From: an uncultured Eubacteriales bacterium
GTDB lineage: Bacteria; Bacillota; Clostridia; Lachnospirales; Lachnospiraceae
Assembly: GCA_951800645.1 (NCBI GenBank)
Contig: CATOIK010000012.1
Span: forward strand, 1-64,000
DNA: 64,000 bases
Reading direction: 5' to 3'
Shown here: piece after piece, positions 14,750-23,386 of the stretch
How positions within the stretch are numbered: position 1 is the first letter of the stretch
Layout: each line of letters starts with the position of its first letter
Program-made: the position numbers and the translations under genes
Notes under the pieces: model-generated
What the model was told of the DNA's origin: nothing
Database searches by the model: none
The model's input: the letters and a program-made list of their open reading frames with translations, nothing else

Positions 14750-16921
14750 ATGAATCGTGATTACGATGATGAATTAGAGCGCAGAATGGCCCGCAGGCCC
14801 CGGCGGGAACCGGAAAACAGGAACTACCAGGCTGGTGGGCCATCTGCAGAAAGAAATGCAGAAAGAAACAGTCAGAGCTTTGGCAGCAGAGAAGAAGGCT
14901 TTGCCGGTGAGCGGGAAACATGGGAAAGCAGAAGAAGGCCGGGCCAGGAAGACAGCCGGGCCAGAGCTGCATCGCCCCGGCGGGAAACTGCATGGCGGAC
15001 CAGTGAGGAAGACCGCAGCAGGGGAAGACGCCCCGGCAGCCCGGCAGGCAGGATACCCGGCGGTCAGAATGGGGCCAGAACGCCACTGTCAGGCGGCGAG
15101 AGCATCCGCAGCCTCCGGCTTCGTCAGCAGCAGGAAAGACGGAAAAAGCGCCGTCGTCTCATTACCATGATTGTGGCAGAGTGTTTTGCCCTGCTGTTTA
15201 TTTTTGGCTACGGATTTTATGCCAGAACCGTGGCGCATCTGCAGCGGGATCCGGAGTTTATTCAGGAAGAGATTAAGAGCAATGATATTGGCGTAGAGTT
15301 TGAGGAACAGATGAAGGGGTATTGGACCATTGCTATTTTCGGTGTGGACGCCAGAGACGGCGCTATCGGAAAGGATACCCACTCAGATGTAATTATGCTT
15401 TGCAACATCAATCTGGATACTGGAGAGATCAAGCTGGTATCTGTGTATCGTGACACCTATTTAAATGTGGATACAGACGGTTCCTATAATAAGATCAACA
15501 GTGCTTATTTTGAGGGAGGGCCGGCTCAGGCAGTAGAGGCCTTAAACCGAAATCTGGATTTAAAAATCTGGGATTATGTGACCTTTAACTGGAAGGCAGT
15601 GGCTCAGGCCATTGATATTCTGGGTGGTGTGGACATTGAACTGAGTAAGGCAGAGTTCCACTACATCAACTCCTTTATTACTGAGACGGTGAAGGCAACG
15701 GGAATTGGTTCCAAGCATCTGACCCACGCAGGAATGAATCATTTAGACGGCGTGCAGGCAGTTGCTTATGGCCGCCTCCGTCTGATGGATACAGACTTTG
15801 CGCGGACTGAGCGTCAGCGGAAGGTAGTAGAACAGGCATTTGAGAAATGTAAGAAAGCTGATTTTGAAACGCTGTACCGCTTGATTGGTACTGTGTTCCC
15901 CAATGTAAAGACCAGCTTGTGGGTGGATGATCTGGTAAGCAATGCCAGGAATATTTCCAAGTTCCATCTGGGTGAAACCACCGGATTCCCCCAGGCCAGA
16001 GGGGACGCCAGCCTGCCTAAGAAAGGCTCTGTGGTAGTTCCGGCTACGCTGGAGACCAATGTAAGCCGGCTTCATGAATTCCTGTTTGGAACGGAAAACT
16101 ATGTGCCTTCAGATACAGTAAAGAGCATCAGCCAGAAGATTGCGGCGGATACCGGAATTACCAAGGAAGGCCAGTACATTGACAAGGTGGGAACCAGCGG
16201 CGGCGTTATTCAGCAGCCTAAGACCACTCCGGCGGCTACAGAAAGCGAGGAGGATGAGGACGAGGGTTACCAGTATGTCTATGTACGGGATGAAAACGGC
16301 AAGAAAGTAAAGAAACGGTTGGAGATGGAGACAGACGCAGACGGAGAGTACATTCCCTACGAGACAGATGCGGACGGCTTTTTGCTGGAGGAATCCAGCG
16401 CAGCACGGCCTACGGCTCCGACGGAAACCGACACAGACGGAAATCCCATTGAGACCACTCAGAATCCGCTGTTGCCTCCGGTTCTGGAGACAGATGAGAA
16501 TGGAAACATCATCTATCCTACCCGTCCCACCAGGCCGGGAAATAATACCGATGAGTCGGAGTCTGGGGTGAATCGCCCCGGCGGTTGGGAGGAGGAAACT
16601 ACTTCCGGAAACGGCGTGGTAGACCGTCCCGGCGGTACCACGGCAGCGCCTGGCAATGGGGTGGTAGACCGTCCTGGCGGAACCGTAAGCCCTACCACAG
16701 GCGGAAGCAGCGGAGGCCTGCGGCCAACAGCGCCGCAAGGGGCAGAGAATCCGGGAAATTCCGGTGTGCGTCCTACGGCTCCGTCTCAGGAGCAGACGGC
16801 TCCCACTACGGCTCCAGTAAGACCTACGGCGCCTCAGGAGACCATGGTTGAGCAGGGACCCGGCGGAGCTACCATCATCACCTCACCGGAAAACGGGGTA
16901 GTGTCCGCACCGGGACAGTGA
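14750..16921 (+). CDS. LytR-CpsA-Psr (LCP) family protein with long low-complexity tail
   Basis: 723 aa from the ATG at 14750, with AGAGG 7 bases upstream; the ATG at 14735 is less well placed. The cytoplasmic N-terminus (about 1-130) is Arg-rich and disordered-looking. One membrane helix (about 136-158) leads to the LCP domain (about 190-360), including FGVDARD, the VYRDT arginine segment and YGRLR...FARTERQRK. LCP enzymes move undecaprenyl-linked glycans onto peptidoglycan. The last 240 residues are extracellular, rich in Pro, Thr, Gly and Glu, with repeats such as NGVVDRPGG and RPTAP. It is the likely ligase for the polymer of this cluster. Confidence 0.9.
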   Translation: MNRDYDDELERRMARRPRREPENRNYQAGGPSAERNAERNSQSFGSREEGFAGERETWESRRRPGQEDSRARAASPRRETAWRTSEEDRSRGRRPGSPAGRIPGGQNGARTPLSGGESIRSLRLRQQQERRKKRRRLITMIVAECFALLFIFGYGFYARTVAHLQRDPEFIQEEIKSNDIGVEFEEQMKGYWTIAIFGVDARDGAIGKDTHSDVIMLCNINLDTGEIKLVSVYRDTYLNVDTDGSYNKINSAYFEGGPAQAVEALNRNLDLKIWDYVTFNWKAVAQAIDILGGVDIELSKAEFHYINSFITETVKATGIGSKHLTHAGMNHLDGVQAVAYGRLRLMDTDFARTERQRKVVEQAFEKCKKADFETLYRLIGTVFPNVKTSLWVDDLVSNARNISKFHLGETTGFPQARGDASLPKKGSVVVPATLETNVSRLHEFLFGTENYVPSDTVKSISQKIAADTGITKEGQYIDKVGTSGGVIQQPKTTPAATESEEDEDEGYQYVYVRDENGKKVKKRLEMETDADGEYIPYETDADGFLLEESSAARPTAPTETDTDGNPIETTQNPLLPPVLETDENGNIIYPTRPTRPGNNTDESESGVNRPGGWEEETTSGNGVVDRPGGTTAAPGNGVVDRPGGTVSPTTGGSSGGLRPTAPQGAENPGNSGVRPTAPSQEQTAPTTAPVRPTAPQETMVEQGPGGATIITSPENGVVSAPGQ

Positions 16922-16943
16922 TAAAACAAAACCATAACAGCTT

Positions 16944-16992
16944 AAAAACCGGGTCGGGCAGGAGAAAAGAGCTTCTGTCCGGCCCGGTTTTC
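16944..16992 (+). terminator. Intrinsic terminator closing the polysaccharide cluster
   Basis: AAAACCGGGTCGG... pairs with ...CCGGCCCGGTTTT across a loop near 16962-16974, ending in a T-run. It lies 23 bases after the LCP stop codon. Confidence 0.75.
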
Positions 16993-17084
16993 TTAAATGA
17001 AACACACAGAGGACATAATTCTTTCACAAACCCATGTTATATTTTTATTAAAACAATGAAACATCAGGAAGGAGTAAACGAATT

Positions 17085-18767
17085 ATGTACGAGGATGATA
17101 GAAACCAGTATCCGGAACAGAGCGGAAACGCCAATCGAGATGAATATAATAGAAATGAAACCAGCAGCCAGGAAGCCGGGATTCCGGGTCAGGGATTTGT
17201 AATGCGGGAAAGTGAGCCGGAACCTGACCGGAGTGAGCCGGCGGCAGATTTTCAGGGCAGCCAGTCTCAGCAGCTGGAACATACTTCCTGGAGCCGCCAG
17301 TCAGAGCCGCAGTTCCAGAGCAGCCAGTCTCAGTACAGCCAGTCCCAGCCGCAGGAGCAGAATACCTACGGATGGGTGCAGAGCAGCTACCGGCAGCAGG
17401 AAAGCCAGCCTCGCCGGGAAAACAGCCAGAGCCAGCAGAATTCCCAGAACCATCAGGAGCAGACATGGAGCAGCCAGCCGGCTTATAACAGCGTAAATGG
17501 CGGCGGTTCCCAGATTCCGCCGGAGCGGCCTAAGAAGGTCAGAAGAAAAAACGGCACAGGGAAACGGATTGCAGGACTGGCAGGGGCGGCTCTGCTGTTT
17601 GGCGTAGTGGCAGGAGGCGCCATATTTGGTGTGAATACCATTGGCGAAGCAGTAAAAGCAAAATATGCGCCTAAGGTAGAGCAGACCCAGGTAACCATGG
17701 CTCAGTCGGAAACGGCAGGAGCAGACAGCCAGGCGTCTGCAGCTCAGTTTGTATTGCCGCTGGATGTTTCTTCTATTGTAGAGGAGAGTATGCCGTCTGT
17801 AGTTGCCATCAACAACAAGATGCTGTTGGAGCAGTATACCTGGTTCGGTTACAGCCAGACCTACGAAGTACCCAGCAGCGGTTCCGGCATCATTGTAGGC
17901 CAGAACGATGAAGAACTTCTGATTGTTACCAACAATCATGTGGTGGAAGATTCCAAGGAACTGACCGTTACCTTTATCGACCAGGAGCCGGTTCCTGCAG
18001 CTATCAAGGGTACAGATTCTGAGATTGACCTGGCGGTTATTGCCGTAAAGTTAAGCGATATTCCGGCAGATACCATGAGCCGCATTAAGGTTGCCACCAT
18101 CGGCGACTCGGACGCGCTTAAGGTAGGACAGGGGGTCATTGCCATCGGAAATGCCCTGGGATACGGACAGTCTGTTACGGTTGGTTATGTCAGCGCATTA
18201 AACCGTACAATCAGGGCAGAGGACAACACCACCAAGTCCCTGATTCAGACAGATGCAGCCATTAACCCAGGCAACAGCGGCGGCGCGCTGCTGAACATGA
18301 ATGGTGAACTGATCGGCATAAATGTAGCTAAATATTCTTCTACTGAGGTAGAGGGTATGGGCTATGCCATTCCCATTTCCCAGGCGCAGGAAATCATCAA
18401 TGAGCTGATGAACCGGAAAACCAGGGTGGAAGTGGACGCGGCAAAACAGGGATATTTAGGCATTCAGGCTTCCAATATTGACGAGACGGCGGCAACCCTG
18501 TACGGTATGCCCCGCGGAATTTATGTTTACAAGATTGTGGAGGGCGGCGCAGCTTCCAGATCTGATTTGAGAGAGAAAGACATCATTACCAAGTTTGACG
18601 GCCAGACCGTGCGGACTATGGAAGATTTACAGGAAATGCTGACCTACTATGAAGGCGGCGATACCGTTGATCTGACAGTTCAGTCTCTGGAAAACGGCCA
18701 GTATGTGGAACGGACGGTAACTGTCACATTGGATATGAAACCGCAGGAAAATACGGTAAGCGAATAA
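17085..18767 (+). CDS. htrA: Membrane-anchored HtrA/DegP-type serine protease with PDZ domain
   Basis: 560 aa. The first 155 residues are a Gln/Ser-rich, disordered cytoplasmic region. One membrane helix (about 161-183) puts the protease domain outside. The catalytic triad is intact: H285 (NNHVVED), D315 (IDLAVI) and S398 (NPGNSGGAL). A C-terminal PDZ domain covers about 455-545. It degrades or refolds misfolded exported proteins. AAGGAG lies 9 bases before the ATG. The next gene, a ClpX-like ATPase, starts 25 bases downstream, so a quality-control operon is likely. The Q/S-rich head is much longer than usual for HtrA proteins. Confidence 0.9.
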   Translation: MYEDDRNQYPEQSGNANRDEYNRNETSSQEAGIPGQGFVMRESEPEPDRSEPAADFQGSQSQQLEHTSWSRQSEPQFQSSQSQYSQSQPQEQNTYGWVQSSYRQQESQPRRENSQSQQNSQNHQEQTWSSQPAYNSVNGGGSQIPPERPKKVRRKNGTGKRIAGLAGAALLFGVVAGGAIFGVNTIGEAVKAKYAPKVEQTQVTMAQSETAGADSQASAAQFVLPLDVSSIVEESMPSVVAINNKMLLEQYTWFGYSQTYEVPSSGSGIIVGQNDEELLIVTNNHVVEDSKELTVTFIDQEPVPAAIKGTDSEIDLAVIAVKLSDIPADTMSRIKVATIGDSDALKVGQGVIAIGNALGYGQSVTVGYVSALNRTIRAEDNTTKSLIQTDAAINPGNSGGALLNMNGELIGINVAKYSSTEVEGMGYAIPISQAQEIINELMNRKTRVEVDAAKQGYLGIQASNIDETAATLYGMPRGIYVYKIVEGGAASRSDLREKDIITKFDGQTVRTMEDLQEMLTYYEGGDTVDLTVQSLENGQYVERTVTVTLDMKPQENTVSE

Positions 18768-18792
18768 CGGATGGGGGGAAAAGGAGGAACTT

Positions 18793-20199
18793 ATGGAAGA
18801 AAAAGACCAGCAGGAAAAGAACCAACAGGAGTATGAAAAAATCTGTTATCTCTGCAGACGGCCGGAGAGCAAAGCCGGCCCCATGATTGTGATGCCGGGG
18901 AATATGTGTCTGTGTCACGACTGTATGCAGAAAACCTTTGATTCCGTAATGGGCGGAAATGTAGATTTGTCTAAGGTGGATTTGTCCCAGCTTGCGAATA
19001 TGCCTTACATGAACATGAACTTTGCCATGCCGCCTGCAGACGCAGAGGAGGATGGGCCTGTTATCTCCAGGCGCCAGCAGGTGAAGAAGCGGAAGAAGAA
19101 AACCGGGCCGGATTTTGAACTGAAGGATATTCCGGCCCCTCATGTAATCAAGCGCCGTTTGGATGAGTACGTAGTAGGCCAGGAGCGGGCCAAGAAGGTA
19201 ATGTCTGTGGCTGTCTACAACCATTACAAACGGGTTTATGCAGAGGATATGAGGCTCCTTGGGGAAACCCAGGATGCAGAGGATGTGCGGATTGAAAAAT
19301 CCAATATCCTGATGATTGGCCCTACCGGCAGCGGAAAGACTTACCTGGTAAAGACCCTGGCAAGGCTTCTGGATGTGCCGCTGGCTATTGCAGACGCCAC
19401 TTCTCTTACAGAGGCCGGCTATATCGGCGATGACATTGAGAGCGTAGTTTCCAAACTTCTGGCTGCAGCAGACAACGATGTGGCAAGAGCAGAGCACGGC
19501 ATCATTTTCATCGATGAGATTGATAAAATTGCCAAGAAGAAAGAGACCAGCACCCGTGATGTAAGCGGTGAGTCTGTGCAGCAGGAGCTGCTGAAGCTTT
19601 TGGAGGGCAGCAGCGTGGAGGTGCCGGTGGGTTCCAACCAGAAAAACGCCTTATCCCCCATGACTACGGTAAACACAGACAATATCCTGTTTATCTGCGG
19701 AGGAGCGTTCCCGGATTTAGAGAACATTATCAAGGAGCGGCTTTCCAGGGCCTCTACCATGGGCTTTGGCGCCCAGCTAAAGGATCAGTACGACCGGGAC
19801 AACAATATTTTAAGCCATGTAACCAACGAGGATTTGCGGGCATTTGGCATGATCCCGGAGTTTTTGGGCCGTCTTCCGGTAATAGTAACCCTTCAGAGCC
19901 TGACGGAGGAAATGCTGGTGCGTATCTTAAAAGAGCCGAAAAACGCCATCTTAAAGCAGTATAAGAAGCTGCTGGAGATGGACGAAGTAAAGCTGGTGTT
20001 TGAGGAGGAAGCCCTGGCCTGGATTGCCGGAGAGGCCTTAAAGCGGGGAACAGGAGCCAGAGCCCTTCGGGCTATTCTGGAAGAGTATATGTTAGACATT
20101 ATGTACGAGATCCCCAAAGATTCCAATATCGGTTCCGTGGTGATTACCAGGCCTTATCTGGAGAAAAGCGGGGGGCCGCTGATTCAGATGAGGGGGTAA
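18793..20199 (+). CDS. ClpX-type AAA+ unfoldase paralog with altered loops
   Basis: 468 aa (canonical ClpX is about 420). An N-terminal zinc-binding domain has C18, C21, C41 and C44. Walker A GPTGSGKT is at 176-183, Walker B IIFIDEID at 237-244, and the pore loop is GYIG. The C-terminal segment (TGARALRAILEE) is ClpX-like. Differences: the RKH loop (GGRKHP in ClpX) is replaced by VGSNQKNALSP, and the ClpP-docking IGF tripeptide reads MGF (323-325). A charged insert lies before Walker A. A perfect AAGGAGG precedes the ATG. It sits after htrA rather than next to clpP, so this is probably a second, specialised ClpX whose substrates differ. Confidence 0.85.
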   Translation: MEEKDQQEKNQQEYEKICYLCRRPESKAGPMIVMPGNMCLCHDCMQKTFDSVMGGNVDLSKVDLSQLANMPYMNMNFAMPPADAEEDGPVISRRQQVKKRKKKTGPDFELKDIPAPHVIKRRLDEYVVGQERAKKVMSVAVYNHYKRVYAEDMRLLGETQDAEDVRIEKSNILMIGPTGSGKTYLVKTLARLLDVPLAIADATSLTEAGYIGDDIESVVSKLLAAADNDVARAEHGIIFIDEIDKIAKKKETSTRDVSGESVQQELLKLLEGSSVEVPVGSNQKNALSPMTTVNTDNILFICGGAFPDLENIIKERLSRASTMGFGAQLKDQYDRDNNILSHVTNEDLRAFGMIPEFLGRLPVIVTLQSLTEEMLVRILKEPKNAILKQYKKLLEMDEVKLVFEEEALAWIAGEALKRGTGARALRAILEEYMLDIMYEIPKDSNIGSVVITRPYLEKSGGPLIQMRG

Positions 20200-20236
20200 A
20201 AATCTGCTGTGATGAAACAAAATAAGGAGGCAGACT

Positions 20237-20914
20237 ATGCGGCTCTTGATTGCGGAGGACGAGATAGAAATTGCCAGAGCCCTGAAGATACTGCTGGAAA
20301 AGCAGAAGATAGGGGCGGATATTGTGCACAACGGAAACGACGCCTGGGATTATGCGGACCAGGTTTCTTATGATGTGATCGTGCTGGACATTATGATGCC
20401 GGGTCTGAGTGGTTTAGAGGTGCTGGAGCGGATACGCAGGCAGAAAATGACGGTGCCGGTTATGCTTTTGACAGCAAAGTCGGAAATCGATGACCGGGTT
20501 CTGGGGCTGGAATCAGGAGCAGATGATTATCTGACCAAGCCCTTTGCCGTCAGTGAGTTTATTGCCCGGATAAAAGCATTGTCCCGGAGAAGTAAAAACT
20601 ATACGGAACAGATTCTGGCTATTGGAAATGTGCGCCTGGACTGCAACCGGTTTGAACTGTCTGTGAATGGACAAAATCTCCGGCTGAATAATAAAGAATT
20701 TCAACTGATGGAGCTGTTTATGAGTCATCCTCGTTTCATCTTTTCTGCGGAGCATCTGCTGGAAAAAGTGTGGGGGCAGGATAATCAGTCCGGGCTGGAG
20801 GTTGTATGGACCTATATCGGTTTTCTGAGGAAAAAATTAAGGCAGCTGGGAGCTTCGGCTGAGATTCAGACTGTCCGCGGAGCCGGTTATGCGTTGGAGG
20901 AACGGCCATGTTAA
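20237..20914 (+). CDS. OmpR/PhoB-family response regulator
   Basis: 225 aa. The receiver domain (1-115) has the acidic pocket D8/E9, phosphoacceptor D51 (VIVLDIMMPG) and the conserved Lys in LTKPF. The C-terminal winged-helix DNA-binding domain (about 130-222) ends in the typical RTVRGAGYAL segment. It overlaps the histidine-kinase gene by 7 bases, so the two proteins form a cognate pair. The ribosome binding site AAGGAGG is present. Its likely targets are the export genes that follow. Confidence 0.9.
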   Translation: MRLLIAEDEIEIARALKILLEKQKIGADIVHNGNDAWDYADQVSYDVIVLDIMMPGLSGLEVLERIRRQKMTVPVMLLTAKSEIDDRVLGLESGADDYLTKPFAVSEFIARIKALSRRSKNYTEQILAIGNVRLDCNRFELSVNGQNLRLNNKEFQLMELFMSHPRFIFSAEHLLEKVWGQDNQSGLEVVWTYIGFLRKKLRQLGASAEIQTVRGAGYALEERPC

Positions 20915-22137
20915 AAAAGATGCGCTGGCGCTTTATTATGGCGGCCATGACTGCTACGGCGGCGGTAATGGCAGTGATTGTGCTGGTGATCAATGTATGG
21001 AATTATTCTGTGGTTACGGCCAGACAGGATAATATGATTCAGGATATTTGGAACGCAGAGCAGAGGCATGTGGAGGAGGCTCGCAGGCCTATCCCGTTTC
21101 CTGGCCGCAGGCCGTCTCAGAACCGGAAGGCGGAAATGGAAGAGATGACTCGCTTTTTTCTGGTGGAGACAGATGAAGCAGGAGAAGTGACGCAGGTTTC
21201 CATGGATAATATTGCGTCAGTATCAGAAGAACAGGCGGCAGAGTATGCAAAAACTGTTCTGAAAAAAGAGCAGGATGCAGGGTATTATGAACATTATCGT
21301 TATCAGATATTTGCCACGGAATCAGGCAGTTTGGCCGTGTTTTTAAATGCCTACCGGGAGCTGCAGTTTATGCAGACTTTGTTTGTGATTTCCTGTCTGA
21401 CAGCTCTGGTCAGCCTGCTGGTAATCTTCTTTCTGGTAGTCATGTTTTCTGGCCGGGCGATTGGGCCGTACCTGAAAAATACAGAACGGCAGAAGCGGTT
21501 TATTACAGATGCGGGGCATGAACTGAAGACGCCTCTTACTTCCATTTCTACCAGTCTTGATGTTTTGGAACTGGAATATGGAGAGGATGAATGGATTCTC
21601 AATATTCGGCAGCAGATTAAGCGGATGTCAAAGCTGACGGCAAATCTGGTAACCCTGTCCAGGTTGGATGAGGAGATGCCTGTTCCGGATAAGCAGCGTT
21701 TTTCTTTAAGCGATGCAGTCTGGGAGGCAGCAGAGCCGTTTGTCCCATTGTTTGAGGCCAGGGGAAAACGCTATAGTCAGGAAATTGCAGAAGGGTTGGA
21801 ATTAGTGGGAGACCGGGCCATGATTCAGCAGATGATTTCTATTCTGTTGGACAATGGGCTGAACTATTCAGATGAGGGCGGAGAAATCCGCTTTACGGCG
21901 TATCGGAAGCACAGAAAGCAATATCTGGAAGTATTCAATACCTGCAGCCATGTGGAACAGGAAAATCTGGACAGGCTGTTTGACCGGTTTTACCGGCCAG
22001 ATGATTCCCGCTCCAGCAAACAGGGAGGCAGCGGCATTGGGCTGTCCATCGCCCAGGCTGTGGTTCAGAGCCATGGAGGAAGTATTTCTGTCTCCAGCGC
22101 AGATGGAAAAAGTATTTTATTTACAGTGATTTTCTGA
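20908..22137 (+). CDS. Membrane sensor histidine kinase
   Basis: 409 aa. Membrane helices lie at about 8-30 and 153-180, enclosing an extracytoplasmic sensor of about 120 residues. The dimerisation/phosphoacceptor box has H204 (DAGHELKTPLTS). The catalytic domain contains the N box (LLDNGLNYS) and the G box (GSGIGLSIAQ). It is the partner of the response regulator at 20237. The signal sensed is unknown; the adjacent MacAB-like export genes suggest envelope stress or an antimicrobial peptide. Confidence 0.9.
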   Translation: MLKKMRWRFIMAAMTATAAVMAVIVLVINVWNYSVVTARQDNMIQDIWNAEQRHVEEARRPIPFPGRRPSQNRKAEMEEMTRFFLVETDEAGEVTQVSMDNIASVSEEQAAEYAKTVLKKEQDAGYYEHYRYQIFATESGSLAVFLNAYRELQFMQTLFVISCLTALVSLLVIFFLVVMFSGRAIGPYLKNTERQKRFITDAGHELKTPLTSISTSLDVLELEYGEDEWILNIRQQIKRMSKLTANLVTLSRLDEEMPVPDKQRFSLSDAVWEAAEPFVPLFEARGKRYSQEIAEGLELVGDRAMIQQMISILLDNGLNYSDEGGEIRFTAYRKHRKQYLEVFNTCSHVEQENLDRLFDRFYRPDDSRSSKQGGSGIGLSIAQAVVQSHGGSISVSSADGKSILFTVIF

Positions 22138-22214
22138 AAATCGGGATAAAATTTATCTGGTATATTTCAAAATTTCTTCACAATCTTTTTTAAGTACATT
22201 TCAGGTTCACTTCT

Positions 22215-22220
22215 TATAAT
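22215..22220 (+). promoter_or_regulatory. Promoter -10 candidate before the SLH-like protein gene
   Basis: TATAAT at 22215-22220 lies 27 bases before the start codon, with no good -35 at 16-18 bp. A weak -35 would fit activation by the response regulator encoded just upstream. TTCAC occurs at 22178 and 22206 but the spacing is not diagnostic. Confidence 0.4.
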
Positions 22221-22247
22221 CCCTTCCAAGAGGAAGGAGATTTCAAA

Positions 22248-23369
22248 ATGATGAAGCATTGGAAACAATATAAAGGGCGGGGCCTTTTGGGGACAGTCGT
22301 AACCAGCGTTCTGGCAGCAGGCGTCTGGTGCGGGAGCCCTATGGAGGCCCAGGCCGCAGATAATAGTCTGGATTACCGAAGCAAAGTGATTGGCGTGACC
22401 GGAATCATGAGGCAGGTAAGCACCGGACTGCAGACATCGGTAACGCGGGGAGAGTTTGCCCAGATGCTGGTAAATGCATCTGTTTACCGGGATTATCTGC
22501 CTGAATCCAGCAATGTGGCGGTTTACGCAGATGTTCCGGCTTCCAATATCTATGCTCCCAGTATCCGCATTGCAGCAGAACAGAACTGGATGGCCGGGTA
22601 TCTGGGCGGCAGCTTTAAGCCGGAGCAGCCGGTGACGATGCAGGAGGCAGTGAGGGCGGTATTGGCTCTTTTAGGTTATACGAATGAGGATTTTACCGGC
22701 AATGCATCGGCAGGGCGGATGTCTCTGTTTTATTCCCTGGAAATGAACGAAAATCTGGAACGGCAGCCTGCGGAAATCCTAAACCGGGAGGACTGTATTC
22801 ATCTGTTTTACAATCTGCTGAAAACAGAAAACAAGACAGGTCAGGTCTATGCCACTTTGCTTGGCTGTCAGGTAAACAGCGATGGCGAGATCAATCCTAT
22901 GGAGCTGGCAGACAGCAGCTTAAAAGGGCCGAAGCTGATCCGCAAAGGCAGTCAGCTGGGAGATTATGTGCCCTTCAATGTACAGCAGGCGAATATTTTC
23001 ATCAATGGAGAGCCGTCTGGCTACGAAACCTTAAAAAGTGAGATTTCCTCTGGTTATGTGGTTATTTATTATAATACTGCGGCAAGGACTGTCTGGGCTT
23101 ATATTGCTGATGAAGATGTACAGACTGGCCGGTGTGCGGTGCGGGGTACAGTAGAGAATATTTACTACAGTTCAGTAGATGTGATGACGCCCACCTCCAT
23201 TACCCTGGATGACGGTCAGGAATACGAGCTTGACCGTTCGGAAATGCAGTTTGCATTTTCGATTTATGGCTCCCTGCGGGTGGGGGATACGGTGACGCTG
23301 ATCTGTGAAAAGAAGGTAAATGCCAATGAAGAAGCCACCTACACGGCGGTGGATTATGTGGAAGACTGA
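22248..23369 (+). CDS. Secreted SLH-domain-like protein
   Basis: 373 aa. A signal peptide (about 1-36, cut near AQA|A) is followed by an S-layer-homology-like region (about 55-190: TRGEFAQMLVNAS, then AAEQNWMAGYLGGSFKP and MQEAVRAVLALLGY). The C-terminal half (about 220-373) is beta-rich and unrecognised. SLH domains bind pyruvylated wall polymers, so it is probably wall-attached. A strong GGAAGGAGAT site precedes ATGATG; I use the first ATG. It leads the export operon, 17 bases before the adaptor-protein gene, and may help anchor or shield the exporter. Confidence 0.75.
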   Translation: MMKHWKQYKGRGLLGTVVTSVLAAGVWCGSPMEAQAADNSLDYRSKVIGVTGIMRQVSTGLQTSVTRGEFAQMLVNASVYRDYLPESSNVAVYADVPASNIYAPSIRIAAEQNWMAGYLGGSFKPEQPVTMQEAVRAVLALLGYTNEDFTGNASAGRMSLFYSLEMNENLERQPAEILNREDCIHLFYNLLKTENKTGQVYATLLGCQVNSDGEINPMELADSSLKGPKLIRKGSQLGDYVPFNVQQANIFINGEPSGYETLKSEISSGYVVIYYNTAARTVWAYIADEDVQTGRCAVRGTVENIYYSSVDVMTPTSITLDDGQEYELDRSEMQFAFSIYGSLRVGDTVTLICEKKVNANEEATYTAVDYVED

Positions 23370-23386
23370 CAGGAGACTTCAGAATC

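Noticed and set aside
22178-22220. Response-regulator binding site from two TTCAC copies before the SLH gene
   Set aside because: The two copies are 28 bp apart and the sequence is AT-rich, so they are likely by chance.
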